Shown one piece after another: positions 23,102 to 35,700 of a DNA stretch of 64,000 nucleotides. Each line of letters opens with the position of its first letter. Within the stretch, counting starts at the first letter, position 1. Source of the DNA: Tilletia caries (Eukaryota; Basidiomycota; Exobasidiomycetes; Tilletiales; Tilletiaceae); the NCBI GenBank assembly GCA_032718865.1, contig JALUTQ010000035.1, forward strand, positions 1,240,001 to 1,304,000, in the 5' to 3' direction. The translations under genes and the position numbers were made by a program. Under the pieces are notes generated by a model. That model did not search any database, was not told where the DNA came from, and saw only the letters and a list, made by a program, of their open reading frames with translations.

Positions 23102-23145
23102 CTACTCGGGCCCAATGATGTGAATGCCCAATTGGGCCCGAGTAG
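23102..23145. repeat. Perfect 15-bp inverted repeat
   Basis: CTACTCGGGCCCAAT at 23102-23116 is followed after 14 nt by its exact reverse complement at 23131-23145. It could be a hairpin in an RNA, a transposon footprint or a protein-binding palindrome. Confidence 0.8.
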
Positions 23146-23190
23146 GCTTGGGCTGGCGAGCGGAAGGAGGTTGTGGTGTGTTGGATTGTG

Positions 23191-23292
23191 GTCGTGGTTG
23201 AAGGGAAGAAGTCAGCAGGGAATGCTGGCCAGACGACCTCAGGAAGGAGGTCGTGGTTGAAGGGAAGAAAGTAAGCGGCCAGACGACCTCAG
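23191..23292. repeat. Short tandem duplication (two units of about 50 bp)
   Basis: Both units start GTCGTGGTTGAAGGGAAGAA (23191 and 23250) and end GGCCAGACGACCTCAG (23241 and 23292). The second unit is about 9 bp shorter. Confidence 0.8.
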
Positions 23293-23968
23293 CATGTTAG
23301 GGGAATGAGATGAGGGAACTTGTCATCTCCATGCGGCAGTACGCAGACAGGGGACGCTGACGAGAAGTCCCAAGCGACGGTTGATTGATGATGCTGTTCC
23401 CAGAGATAAGTTGCTAGAAGGTACTAGACGAAGCAAGGGCAAGAGAAGGAGACGGCGAGGAAATCAAAAGGGAAGGAGGGAGGAAATTGCCAAGCGAAGA
23501 CCCCAGAAGAATGGGAGAACCAGCTCAGGAAGGTAGAGAGCGTCTTGAAGAAGGAGTGACGATTTGAAAGTGTGTGTGTGTTGTATCCAAACGAGGGTGA
23601 AAGGTGGGAACGACCCGAACCCGAACCTGAACCTGAATCCGAGGGGGAGACGCGAGACCGATAAGATAGAAAGACAGGAGGGTTGGGGTACAAGTGCGTT
23701 GGTGACCTTCGAGAGAGAGATCGAACGCACCCTCCAACCGATAGGCCCAAAAAAAAAAAGACGGAAGCGAAGAGCAGAACGGAAAATAAAAAGTCGAATC
23801 TCCGCGAAGGTGAAGGACGAAAGGTGTTATCGAAGTGGTGAAGAGGAAAGCCCGAGAGAGAGGTGGAGGCTTGTGCGTGTCCCAACGAGAAGGTAAGGTC
23901 GCGATCCGGAATTTTCGTCGTTGTTGTTGTTGTTGTTGTTGTTTTTCGTAGGCCGTTCCTTTCGTCGC

Positions 23969-24752
23969 TCACGCGCCTACAAGAAGGAAGAAAGCAGCCG
24001 CAACCGCCATCGCCGCCGCCGCTCCAACCGGCGCCAAACGAACGGCCGTGGCAGAAGAAAGGGCAGTCCTGTCGTCGGCCGGTGTGGCGTAGATCGGAGG
24101 AACGGCGTACGAGGGCACAGCGTAGGCGTATGCTGATGACGTGGCTGCTGAGGCGGAGGATGCTGCTGATTGTGCTGTTGCTGTAGTCTCTACGTCGGAG
24201 TCGGTCGTGCCCTTGTGGTGCTTGTGCTTCTTGTGGGCTTTCCTGTGGGAGTGGGAGTAAAAAGATGATGAGTTTTCGTGAGAACACGCTGTTGTGGGGG
24301 ATGTATGTATGCACTTACTTGGCAGTAGGCTCGGGCAGTGCACTGGCGCTTTTGACCTTGCTGAGGTCGAAGACGAGAGTGCCACCGGCGGCCTTGTTGG
24401 AGACACCATGCTGACCTGCGCAGTTCGCGCTGTTCCAGCTGATCTGCGACTTCGGCTGGGCATCCGCACATCCGCCATCAGTCCAGCAGTCGATGAGTCC
24501 CTGCTGGACGCGACAGTAGCAATCAGCGTCGTCGGAGTAGCAGGGCCCATTGGGGAGCTTGTCCTCGAGGGCGTATACGTTCTTGAGACAAGACTGGATG
24601 GCATCGCGCTTGGAGGCGGAGCAGGTTGCGCCCTTCTTGACTGGGGCGTCTTCGTCTGCCTTGCCGCCTTTGCCTGCGTGGACGGAGTGGATGAGGGCGA
24701 GCAGGAGGGAGCAGATGAGGAGGAGGGTGAGCGGGGATCGCGGGAACGCCAT
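23969..24752 (-). CDS. GPI-anchored eight-cysteine surface protein
   Basis: Two exons (24752-24319 and 24242-23969, donor GTAAGT, acceptor CACAG) give 235 aa. Residues 1-26 are a signal peptide. Residues about 40-105 contain eight cysteines, including a C-Y-C pair (PCYSDDADCYCRVQQGLIDC), a pattern reminiscent of CFEM-type fungal extracellular domains, although the spacing is not a strict match. A basic KAHKKHKHHK patch, a Ser/Ala-rich linker and a C-terminal hydrophobic segment after small residues indicate a GPI anchor. The likely location is plasma membrane or wall. It is divergent from another GPI-anchored protein at 25586, with about 830 bp between their starts. Confidence 0.78.
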
Positions 24753-25181
24753 GGCTGCGGATGGCAGGGAGAGAGGCAGAGGGAGAGAGAGGGAGAGTGA
24801 GTGAGTGAACGAGAGTGAGATCAGAACGAAGATGAGATGAGATGATGGTCGAGAGTCGAGGGGCTCATGCGCAAAGTTCACGTCGAGCGGTCCCATGCAG
24901 CGGAACACGGAAGCACAAGCGCCACAAGCACCCGTCACATGCATCAAATTAGAGTTCACGCCCAGACTTTTTACGCCACGAATTGATCTGCAAAAGCGCA
25001 TTTTTGATCTGCAAAAGCTGCAGCCGCCCTTTGTGCTTGACTGCCACGTGGTGACCGGTGATCACAATCGAGGGCTCGGGGGCCGGGGCCGCTGACGGGA
25101 CCTCCTGATTTGGACAGTCCCACTCGCTCTCTCAGGCTGAGCGCTGCGCTGCTGGCCTGCTGGCCTGCTGCTGGCATGCTA

Positions 25182-25214
<33 letters not shown>

Positions 25215-25585
25215 GTATAATCGTGCCGAGTGCCGACGTGTTTGTGGGCGGAAGAACGTTGAATTGCTGAAGAGACGACTGCGATACAAGGGCCCGAGTG
25301 CCCGCGTGCCTGATGAATGTGACACAAACCCCCTCAAAAGAGTGATTCAGATCTCGCTGCCGCTTGATGAGGACGACCACGACGATCCGCCTTCAGTTCC
25401 CAGTTCACAGCAACAAGCGCAAGCTTCATAGCAAACAACAGCTCCAATCGCGTCGCCCCCCCCTGACTGCTTTTGCCCACACTCTTTTAAACGTCCCTTA
25501 CCCACAGTCTTTACTCTCCACTCCCACTCCCACTCCGTCCCTACTCTCTCCCCACCCACACCCTTCAAAACCCAGCCAAATAGCC
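24753..25585. promoter_or_regulatory. Divergent promoter region of two surface-protein genes
   Basis: About 830 bp separating two outward-facing GPI-protein genes. It includes a GA/CT-rich leader next to 24,780-24,810, a CTG triplet run of about ten units (25182-25212) and a C-rich leader before 25,586. Shared regulation of the two genes is an inference from the arrangement only. Confidence 0.5.
25182..25212. repeat. CTG/CAG trinucleotide microsatellite
   Basis: About ten consecutive CTG units, preceded by degenerate CTGGC units from about 25,147. Non-coding as far as I can see. Confidence 0.9.
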
Positions 25586-26253
25586 ATGTTCCGCATCGCC
25601 CTCCCCTTCGCCGCCGCCCTCCTGGCCTTCAACGTAGCCGTCAGCGCGTTCGAAATCACCAGCCCTGCCTCGGACAAGTACTGGGTTGCCTGCTCGAACA
25701 ACACCCTCAGCTGGAACTCCAACTCCACCGACGCCGAGTCCTTTGCCGTTGCCCTCATAGACACCTCCAACACTCCCACCACGCCCTCGCTCGTCAACGG
25801 TACGCTTTTCTTTCTTGCTTCCCGAAAAAAGTCTTCTGCTGACTGACCACTTCTATTCACTTCCCTACTACAGGCAACTACCAGATCGCAAACGGTCTCC
25901 AGACCTCCGCCGGCTCAGCCGTCATCGAGCTCAACTGCGTCTCCCCCGCATCGACCTACCAGGTCCTCTTTGTCAACGGCTCCCAGTACGAGCTCGAGCA
26001 CCCGCAGGTCTTCTTCTACGGTAACAGCTTCGAGATCAAGCCCAACGGAACCACTCCTGCGCCTTCATCCAGCACGCTCGGCAGTGGGGGACTCACGCCT
26101 ACCGTCATGTCCAACGGTGAGATCGCTTCGCCTTCTGCTTCCTCCTCCACGGCGGCTGCTCCCAGCGGCGCGGCGGCGCAGTTCGGCAGCATGGGCGGCG
26201 CGACCGCGGCTGTCCTCCTCGGTGTTGTCGCTGGCGTTGCTGCTCTGCTCTGA
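25586..26253 (+). CDS. Ser/Thr-rich GPI-anchored glycoprotein (Kre9/Knh1-like N-terminal domain)
   Basis: Two exons (25586-25799 and 25874-26253) give 197 aa. The signal peptide (residues 1-20) is followed by FEITSPASDKYWVACSNNTLSWNSNS, the typical start of the fungal Ser-Thr-rich GPI-anchored family: a beta-sandwich domain opening with I-x-x-P, then a W and an N-T-L-x-W-N motif. The domain ends around VFFYGNSFEIKPNGT. A Ser/Thr/Ala-rich stalk and a hydrophobic C-terminus (GATAAVLLGVVAGVAALL) signal GPI attachment. Several N-glycosylation sites are present. Members of this family sit in the plasma membrane or wall; some relate to beta-1,6-glucan assembly proteins, but the role here is not defined. 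Confidence 0.85.
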
Positions 26254-27183
26254 TGGGGGATCATATTCGGCGCGGGCTTTGGGGGGGGGGTTCGGTCGGG
26301 AAGGGGGGATATGCGAAAGTTGTGGTAGCCCGGCCCTCTCTTATGGCCCCTCGGAAGATGAGCCGCCAGGCCTCCCGAGGGGCTTCCCCCTTCCACACAG
26401 ACCGACCTTGCCCACGGACCCAAGCTCATTCCTACCCTCGAACGGACCTTTTCCCCTCATCCAACCCTTCCGTCCTACGCCCACCCCTTAGATGGACACT
26501 CTCCCTCCTCTTTCTTTCGTTTCCGGTAATCGCATCTCCGCACAGTCATCAACCCTCTATCGAGCCTTTCTCCATCGAGAATGATGCTTCCCTTTCTCTT
26601 GGTGTTGTGGTGGGCAGTCCACGGCGGACAACGCGAGAGTGCTAGTAGTAGTGGAAAATTCGATGGTGCCGCTTGACGCTTGACCGCCGGACCCTTGACC
26701 CACAACGTGTCCCACTGCCCCGCACTTCCACACTTCACCGCTTCACCAACCTCATCGCCTCTCGCCTGGATTCTCGAACCTTGCACAACGAGTAACGACA
26801 GCAGTCAGCACGCCAGTTGGGAAGTGCCCCCAGATATAGGTTCTAATCTCCGGCGTGCTCGTTTGAAGCTTACTTGAAGCTTGAAGGCTCGAAGCTTGAA
26901 GTATCATGCGCGCTGACGACAAAGTGGCGACGGTGGACGCTAACGCGCCTTGTCTCACTCACTTCGATGTCTGTGTTTCGACGATCGTCGAGTCCAGTTT
27001 GATGGGCAGTTAATTTGACACCCATCGGCCATCGCCCAGCTAAACACAGCGGAGACTTACCAGAAGCGTACTTATAGGTCTAGCTGATTGATTCTGACTC
27101 CAGCTTCTTCCCTCACCCCACCCCCTCGCTGACACTTCCATCCCCCCTCCCTCCCCTCTTTCGATTTCAAAACTTGAAAAATC
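26254..27183. other. Intergenic region with the duplicated lipase promoter
   Basis: About 930 bp. Near 26,860-26,905 a cluster of CTTGAAG/CGAAGCTT words occurs. From about 26,680 the sequence is related to 29,905-30,368 upstream of the second lipase (for example AAAGTGGCGACGGTGG at 26,921 and 30,068), so the lipase promoter was duplicated with the gene. Confidence 0.6.
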
Positions 27184-28645
27184 ATGCAGCTCCTCAAGTC
27201 CGCAGTCGTCGCCTCCGTCGTGCTGGCCACAGCCGTCGCCGCCGCCCCCTCCACCGAGCGCCTCGCCCTCTCCCCGCGTCTCCTCAACCTCGGCGGCAGC
27301 TCCAGCAACGCAACCGCCGCCGGCCTTCCCTCCAAGGACGCCTTCTACAGCCCCGCCCTCGGCACCGACCTCTCCTCCAAGGCGAACGGCGCGATCCTCA
27401 AGTCGCGCATCGTGAAGCCGACGAGCTCGAACGCGGCGACGGCGTATCAGCTGTTGTACAAGACTACGGGTGCGCTGGGTGAGGCGGATGCTACGGTGGT
27501 GACGATTCTCGTGCCTAAGAAGCCGAAGTCGCCTGCGCAGATCGTGGGGCTGCAAATTCCGGAGGACTCGGTTGCGAGGGACTGTGCGCCGTCGGCTGCG
27601 TTGACTTCGGGTACGAACTCGCCTGCTTCGTTTGGTCTGACGTTCACCAACCAGGGTCTTGACGGCTCGTTGAAGAACGGGTACTACGTGGTCGTAAGCA
27701 TCCAGTGCCATTTGCATTCCTCATCTGGTCTGTTTTGTTGACCCCCTCGATGATTTCTCTTCCAACTTTTTAGGTCCCGGACCACGAGGGAAGCAAGGCG
27801 GCTTCGTTCGTCGGACCTGTTGAGGGCCATGCCGTCCTTGACGGTCTGTTGGCTGCTACATCCTTCCCCGACGCCATCCCCGGCGTCAGCCGCAGCACTC
27901 CCATCGCCATTGGAGGCTACTCCGGTGGTGCCCACGCGACCGCCTGGGCTACTCAGCTGTACAAGTCCTACGCGCCCTCCCTGAACATCAAGGGTCAGGT
28001 CATCGGCGGAACCCCGGTCGACCTGAACAGCACCCTGTACTTCCTCAACAAGGGTACCTACGCCGGCTTCGCTGCCGTCGGTATCGTCGGCGAGTACCTC
28101 GTCTACCCGGACCTGAAGCAGTACATCGACAGCATCATCTACCCGAACGGCACCGCGCTCTTCAAGGAGCTCATGACGAACAAGTGCATCCTGGACGTCG
28201 CCTTCGGATACAGCGGCACCGATGTGTTCTCCTACTTCAAGGTGCCTAACCCGCTCGACAACGCCGTCGCCAAGAAGAGCCTGGCGGCGAACCTCCTCGG
28301 CAACGACGGCAAGAAGCTTCCCATCCCTACCATCATGTTCCACGGAGATGCCGACGACGTGATCCCGTACCAGGACGCTGTCAACTACGCCAAGTCGCAG
28401 TGCGCCAAGGGCGCCAAGGTGCACTTCTACTCGGACGCTGGCAAGCAGCACATTCCTGAGGGTACGTTTCTTTCTTTTTTGCGCTGAATATCCCGCCCGC
28501 TTTCTTCGCTTAGTGAGAACGAGACGAAAGCTGATTACCTCTTCCCTTTCTCCATCCCTTCGCAGAGCTCAGCCGAGGAGATAGCCTCGTCATGTGGCTC
28601 GACCAGACTCTCCAGGGCACCGCCGACCAATCGTGCAACCTGTAA
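27184..28645 (+). CDS. Secretory lipase (LIP family), copy 1, three exons
   Basis: Exons 27184-27693, 27774-28461 and 28566-28645 give 425 aa. The signal peptide is MQLLKSAVVASVVLATAVAA. The alpha/beta-hydrolase of the fungal secretory lipase family (as in Candida LIP proteins and lipase A) shows the nucleophile motif GGYSGG with Ser220, a candidate Asp364 in HGDADDVIPY and His396 in GKQHIPE. These extracellular enzymes hydrolyse triacylglycerols and other esters for nutrient uptake. The gene is followed 1.7 kb later by a paralogue in the same orientation. The two encode products of identical length, but this copy lacks two introns found in the other. The first intron is essentially identical in both. 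Confidence 0.92.
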
Positions 28646-30368
28646 AGAGGATTTACCCCCTACGAAATTTTGACTCTGCCCCCCAAAACCCAGCCCAACC
28701 CGAGTGGGTCAAACCGCAGCCCCACTCTTTTCCGCTCGTGGAAACCACCCTGACTTCCGGTCTACCGCCCCACCTCTTCTCCAGGCCCTTCCTGTCATCA
28801 CTACACACAGTGCCACTCCTTTTTTTGACTTATTGCCTTCCCCGCCCCTCTCCTGTCCTATATGTGCCACACACACACTATATACACGCTCCCTTAATTG
28901 GACTTTCATTTTTTGCTTGTGAACAGTGAGGTGAGTCAGTTGGAAACGGCGCAGTCAATGATTTGATTGGCGATGACATCTGCTTTCGAGATCTGACCTT
29001 TTGCTTTCTGACTTCTGACCACCAACATGCTGAGCGCTGACATCTGGTAACCACCACACAGACCAACTCTTCGCGCGAGGAGTGCGCGTTGATTCGGTAT
29101 TCATGCTGTTCACTACTCACTGCTGCTGGTCGCTCACCTCTCCGCCTCCTGACCTTTGCTTTCTCCTTCTCAGTTGACCCTCCTAGCCACTTCTCCCACC
29201 CCCTCACCCTCCCTTTCGCTCTGATATCTCTTCCCCCCTCTCTTTCTGCCCACCCTTCTTCTGGATGATCAAAGATCAGCACGCCAGCCATCCTCCTACC
29301 ACCCTTGGCATGCCCATCGCCACGTCCCTCGCCCTCTTCTCCCTTCGCAGCAGAGCCCACATCCACCTTACCAACATTGATTGCTTTCCAGGCTCCGTGT
29401 CACGTGTGCGGCATCGGTAGTCTCACCTTCCCCCTGCTCCCTTTCTCTCAGCCACATAGACACAAGTTTACGGAATCGACGCGCTCGGGCCCCAAGATCC
29501 GTCTTCGGTGGGCGTGGGATCGAGGGCCGCTGTAGCAGCTTATAGAGATCGGTGGGAGCAGTCGTCGAAGATGGTCGGCAACATCGGCGCAGTCTGTTGT
29601 CTTGCGGCGAAACAAATCGATTGCAACGCGTCAATTGGTCAACGTCGAGCACCAGGCTCGAGCACCATCACATGTCTCATACATCAGGGCACCTCCACCA
29701 CCTCCATTACTCGCCAACATTCACCATTCACCTCCCTCTCGCCACCCGAACACCGCCCTCGACCATACACAAGTCCAGGTAAATTCGATCGGCACTCGGC
29801 AGCATGTCCAGTCTGGCGCATCGTCCCCGGCACGACAACGGTTCAGGTTTATACGGGACCCAGCGGCATTTGTACTGCTGGTAGAGGCGTAGAAGATGTG
29901 ATGACTGATGATGTGGCCGGACCCCTTGGCCAGCTTTGAAACCCCCAGGAGGCCCCATTCCCCAGGCCTCGTGGCCAATGCCCCGCACTCCACACTCCGC
30001 AGAGACCAGCACCCTCCGACACAACCTCATCAGCACATCCGCGGTGGTGCGCGACCTCAACCACGTTAAAGTGGCGACGGTGGGCACTAACTTGCTTGTC
30101 TCGCTGCGGTGTTTGTACTCTAGATTGACCGTCGATTCTCAGAAGTCTTTAAGCAGCAGCAAGATCTACTCACCCATCGCCCAGCTGCAGTAATATCGAC
30201 TTGCGGAGACTTGCGAAAAGCATTAAAAGGACGTTGGTCTAGCTGATTCTGATTGCTCTCCTTCACCCCCTCCCCCTCGCCAGTCTCTACCCTCATCCCA
30301 CTCTCTCGCTGATACTAATATCGATTTCCATCCCCCATCCCCGCTCCTCGATTTCAAACTTGCAAGCC
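28646..30368. other. Intergenic region between the two lipases
   Basis: About 1.7 kb containing the 3' flank of copy 1 and the duplicated promoter of copy 2 (from about 29,905). The middle part is C/T-rich. No protein-like frame or RNA was recognised. Confidence 0.5.
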
Positions 30369-32043
30369 ATGCAGCTCCTCAAGTCCCTCGTCGTTGCCTC
30401 CGTCGTGCTGGCCACAGCCATCGCCGCCGCCCCATCCAGCGAGCGCATCGCCCTCGAGACCCGTCTCCTCAACCGGGGAGACATCACCAGCATGGAAGTT
30501 CCCGCCGGCCTGCCCTCTACGGACTTCTTCTACAAGCCCGACTCATTCACCGACCTCTCCACCAAGCCGCACGGTACCATCCTCAAGTCCCGCAAAGTGA
30601 AGCCGACGTCCTCGAACGCGGCGGCGGCTTACCAGCTGCTGTACAAGACCACGGGTGCCCTTGGGGATGATGATGTCACGGTCGTGACCATCCTGGTGCC
30701 GAAGAAGCCGAAGTCGCCTGCACAGATCGTGGGGCTGCAGGTTCCAAATGACTCGGTCGCAAGGGACTGTGCGCCGTCGGCTGCGTTGACTTCGGGTACG
30801 AACTCGCCCGCTTCTTTTGGTCTGACGTTCACCAACCAGGGTCTTGACGGCTCGTTGCAGAACGGGTACTACGTGGTCGTAAGCATCCAGTGCCATTTGC
30901 ATTCCTCATCTGGTCTGTTTTGTTGACCCCCTCGATGATTTCTCTTCCAACTTTTTAGGTCCCGGACCACGAGGGAAGCAAGGCGGCTTCGTTCGTCGGA
31001 CCTGTTGAGGGTCACGCCGTCCTTGACGGTCTGCTGGCCGCTACATCCTTCCCCGACGCCATCCCCGGCGTCAGCCGCAGCACTCCCATCGCCATTGGAG
31101 GCTACTCCGGTGGTGCCCACGCGACCGCCTGGGCTACTCAGCTGTACAAGTCCTACGCGCCCTCCCTGAACATCAAGGGTCAGGTCATCGGCGGAACCCC
31201 GGTCGACCTGAACAGCACCCTGTACTTCCTCAACAAGGGTACCTACGCCGGCTTCGCTGTCGCCGGTGTGATTGGCGAGTACCTTGTCTGTGAGTCATGG
31301 ATCGGTCCTTCCCGTCAAATGCAGATTCTCTCTGTCTACATAAGTTTGTCCATCTCTGACATCTGGCGTTCTACCTTGGATAGACCCGGAGCTCAAGCAG
31401 TACATCGACGATAATATCTACCCTAACGGCACGGCGCTGTTCAAGGACCTCATGGACAACAAGTGCATTCTCAACGTTGCCTTCGGATACAGTAAAACTG
31501 ATATGTGAGTGCGATCCAAGGGGACGGGGGTTTTGTCCAGCAACGGTCTGGTTTCCCCCCAGCTAAACTCACAACGTTCTCTCTCACATCCTGTTCCCCT
31601 TTCCCCTTAAAACAACAGCTTCTCCTACTTCAAGATTCCCAACGCCCTCGACGACCCCATCGCCAAGAAGCGTCTCGGTGAGAACCTCCTCGGCAACGAC
31701 GGCAAGAAGCTCCCCATCCCTACCATCATGTTCCACGGAGATGCCGACGACGTGATTCCGTACCAGGACGCTGTCAACTACGCCAAGTCGCAGTGCGCCA
31801 AGGGCGCCAAGGTGCACTTCTACTCGGACGCTGGCAAGCAGCACATCCCTGAGGGTACGTTTCTTTCTTTTTTGCGCTGAATATCCCGCCCACTTTCTTC
31901 GCTGAGTGAGAACGAGACGAAAGCTGATCCCCCCCTTCCTTCCCTTTCTCCATCCCTTCGCAGAGCTCAGCCGAGGAGATAGCCTCGTCCAATGGCTCGA
32001 CCAGACCCTCCAGGGCACCGCCGACTTCTCGTGCAACCTGTAG
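30369..32043 (+). CDS. Secretory lipase (LIP family), copy 2, five exons
   Basis: Exons 30369-30878, 30959-31289, 31384-31504, 31619-31854 and 31964-32043 give 425 aa, the same as copy 1. The start was set by homology; an in-frame ATG lies three codons upstream. Signal peptide, GGYSGG, HGDADDVIPY and GKQHIPE are all present. Introns at 31290-31383 (inside YLV-Y/PELK) and 31505-31618 (inside KTD-I/FSYF) have no counterpart in copy 1. Sequence identity with copy 1 is patchy. Intron 1, the GYSGG region and the 3' exons are nearly identical, whereas the N-terminal exon and the block between the extra introns diverge, which suggests gene conversion. An extracellular fat-degrading enzyme is the expected role. 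Confidence 0.92.
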
Positions 32044-32708
32044 AAAAATATCATGGGAAAATGCCTCACGGAAAGTACTCCCTCACCAACCCAACCCTTG
32101 AGTGGGTCCAAGCCGCAGGCCCGCTCTTTTCCTGCTCGTGGAAAGCCCTGCTTCTGGTCTACCTCCCGTCTCTGTTCCAGGCCCTTTCATCGCTTTGCGA
32201 TGCCACTCCTTTTGTGACTACTCTCCTTAACCGTGTACCACACACCAGACTACCTACACGCTTCCTGCATAATCAGACTTGCCATTGTGCTGCAAACGAG
32301 TCCCCAGAGTGGAGAGGAACGATACGGTTCAGGCTCCAAGAAAGCCTTCGAAGTGATTTGTACAGGTGGAAGGCAAGTGTCATTTGCATTGGAGGGTACA
32401 AAAGGGGGGTGAAGGGGAAGATATACATGTGTGTTAGGCGTACAGGCGATGGAAGGGACATTTCGCGAAGAAGGGAGGATGGGAGAAGCGTCTCTGCAAG
32501 AATGGGGATGGGCAAGATGGCGGGAGGTAGGAATGACAAGAAAGAAAATAGAAAGAATAAAGACTACAAGTTTCGTGAGGTTACAGATTCGAGGGAGGGG
32601 GAGGTGAAGCCCGCGCGGCGCAAAAAGTGATACAAGAGGTCGGGGTTGGGGCGCTGTCGTTTTCCACCGAGAGGAGGGAGCGTCGAGGGAGGAGCAAGAA
32701 GGGCAGAT
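32044..32708. other. Convergent 3' region
   Basis: About 665 bp between the second lipase and the choline-transporter-like gene. No gene seen. Confidence 0.45.
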
Positions 32709-35700
32709 TCAAAACGGCAGTGTCCCATCCTCCTCCATTTGGAACTAATGACCGGGTCCGAACGCAGTGGAGAGGGTCACGTCAGCACACACACACACAC
32801 TTCATCTGAGGGTGGGAAGTTAGAGGGCACCCATGTTGTATACTCACAGCTTCGTCGGCCTTGGTACAGTGCTCATCTTGGAGCTGTCGGTCGATGGCCC
32901 AGCAGAGGTAAACCGTGTCAGCGCTAACGAGGAGTGAATCCGTACAGGGTCGTAATTAAGAAGGAGAGAGAGGGGAGCGTCAGAAAGATTTACTCCCCAG
33001 CCTCAAAAGAACGGAAGAGAAAGACTCACGCATTTCGAAGGACGTCCGCACAGAGTCGTAAGGTCCAATACGGCACCGCCGCACAGAGCAGGCCGACCAG
33101 GGGCGCATCGGCAGGGACGTGCAGCTGATGTGCGCTGAAGAGGAACCCAGCAACGCCGGCCAGGAAGGAGAGGGCGATCGTGGTCATGTCGAGCAAGAGG
33201 TTGATGACCAGTCCTGTTGGAACGAAAAGGCACGAAGAAAATCAAGCGGTTCAGCGAAGAGCAGGGATAAGCAAAGGAGAAGAAAGAGAACGTACCATCC
33301 ATGACGCCCTTGACCCCATGCCTCCCCACAAGCCTGCCCGCCCTCCGAGCCCCCTTCCAAAACCCTTCCCCAGTAACACCAGTATAAACAAGCGCATACT
33401 CGCTCACACTCTGCGCCACAGCCGTCAGCCCCGCAAGGACAGCAGCCCCATGCCCCACAGGCTGCATCCAGATCGACAACCCCCTACTAGCGACGTTATC
33501 CAACCCCAGCGCAATCGGCCCCACACCCACCCCGGCGCCAGCGGCAGAGACAAGGCGCTGGGAGGCCGAGCGCGCGATGGCTTTCGAGACGCGCCGGGCA
33601 CACCATGCCACGATAGTGGCGAGGCGGAGGAGGGAGAGGACGAGGGCGGCGAGGATGATGGTGCCGAAGGAAGGGCCTGTGGCGCGGGAGAGGGAGGCGC
33701 GGACGACGTCTTCGGGGCTTGGGGGGATGGGTCCTGCCCCGCTCCCGCTTGTTCTCTTCTTGGCGTTTGGGCTGTTTGGCTGGTCTTCCTCTGCGAGCCA
33801 GGCTCCCGGCGCTGGTATCGGGCTGGGCCCAGCTACGTTCTCAGCAGCAGCAGCGGCGGCGGCGGCGGCGGCAGAGGACAGCCCAGCTTGCGAAGCCGGT
33901 GCAGGAGGCACGCCAACGTTCGCAGGTGTTGTCCTCGAAAGGGCAGGCGGCGCATGTGGACTCGCCCCTTCGGGCCCCGTCCGATGGAAGTACCAATGCG
34001 AGACGACACCGGCGATCGTGACGCGCTGGATCCCCCTCAGCACAGCCCAAGTCCACAACCACGTCCCAAAAGTGATCCAAGCCAACCAAGCCGCGCGCGA
34101 ACTCGTGATCCAGACCTTCGCCCCCTCCTCCTTTCCACCTCCACCCGCGGAAGAGAAATGACCCACAAGAAAAAGCCGGGCAAAGATGGTCAAAAAAGGG
34201 ATGGTAAGAAGGATAAAGATGCCCAGCTGGGCCAGGGCGACGAGGAAGATGTACGGGTGGGCGAGCAGGATTGAGCAGCTTAGTTCGAGGACTGCGATGG
34301 AGCGGGAGAGGGCTGCGCGGCGTTTGTATACCGAGCGCGCGAAGAGGAAAGCCATGAGGAGCGGGATGAGGGAGAAGAGTCGGAGACTGGATGAATGACC
34401 AGGCTGTCAGCACATTTCAAGAGCATTTCGTACAGAAGAATAGAAGGAGGGGAAAAGACATACCCAGTCGTACTCCAGCCTCCGCCCGTCCACTGCTCGT
34501 CGTCATACACAAAACTACCAGCAAGGGCCCATACCCATCCAAGCCCAAGCACAGCAGGAATAGCAAGAAGCGCATTCCTCACCCACACCTTGGCCGCTCC
34601 ATCTTCCTCCCCACCGCGATCTGCCGGACCCAATGCAGCAGACCCCCCACCCAGACGCTGAGCGACGTGCCTGAGGATCCAGAGGTTGGCAAGGGACGCG
34701 ATGATGGAGAGGAGGGTGAGGAGGATGAGGATGGGTAAAGTGCGGGTGATGGTGTAATACGACGATGGTCTCGTCGACGGACTTTCCGGTGCCGATTGCG
34801 GCTGGCGAAAATCACAGGATCGAAAATTCAGCCCACTCAAGAATCTCTAGCTTTTAAAAGAGAGAAAGAGGGGGGGATACGTACCTTGGCACCAAAAGCG
34901 ACGCCGCCAGCGACGAGGAGGGTGAACGTGGTCGCACTGGCAAAAACGACAGCCGCGCTCTTATCGTTGTACTTCCCCCTCGCCATCCGGCTGAACCAGG
35001 GTCCCCAGCCGTCGTTGTCCACATGTTCCGGGTGGACGTAGATGACTCGTCCGGAGCGGGAGAGGGTCTCGTCGTGCGCGTCGTTCGTATCGTCTTCGTT
35101 TTCGGAGGAGGAAGAGGAGGCATCTGCTGAGGAGGGACGCTGATGCCTGCGCCGTTGTTGGTTGAGCATATCTTCCTCCTCTTCGGAATTGTAATACTCG
35201 TCCTCCTCATCCTCATCCTCCCCTCCCTCCTGGTCCTCGCCATCACCATCATCATCATCACGATAGACCTTCCTCCGATTCCTCCTTGCAAAGCGCCGCC
35301 GGCCATCTCCATCATCATCGTCCCCACTCGCACTGCCACTATCGCTAGAGTGAGGCGTGGGATTTAAGATGGAGCTGCGCGGACTCCCACCACCAGCAGC
35401 GGCCCACTGCGAGTCCCTGGGCAGAGCGACGGAGTGCAGGTTCCTCGAGTCGGAGGGATCATGTTCGTCGTCGCTGTTCGAATGACTGTGATGATCCTCG
35501 TCGCCCTCATAGGGATCTCCGAAGGGATCGCCGCCGAAGGGATGTTGGTAGGGAGCGTGCGCTGCTGCCGCTGCTGCTGTGTGGTTGTGCTGGTGGAGCG
35601 GGTCGTAACCGTAGAGAGCGGAGTAGAAGAGCGGGTCTGCGTCGAAGTTGGCTGGTCGCTTGGAAGGTGCTGCTGTGTGCTGGCGTGCGGTGGGTCTTGC

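Larger units (their letters stand above)
22623..23968. other. Gene-poor stretch
   Basis: About 1.35 kb between the thioredoxin remnant and the GPI-protein gene. It contains a perfect 15-bp hairpin (23102-23145) and a tandem duplication (23191-23292). Open frames lack protein character. Confidence 0.5.

Noticed and set aside
23424..24314. 296-codon minus-strand frame
   Set aside because: It is a shifted-frame shadow overlapping exon 2 and the 3' flank of the GPI-anchored protein, with Ser/Arg/Phe-rich random composition.
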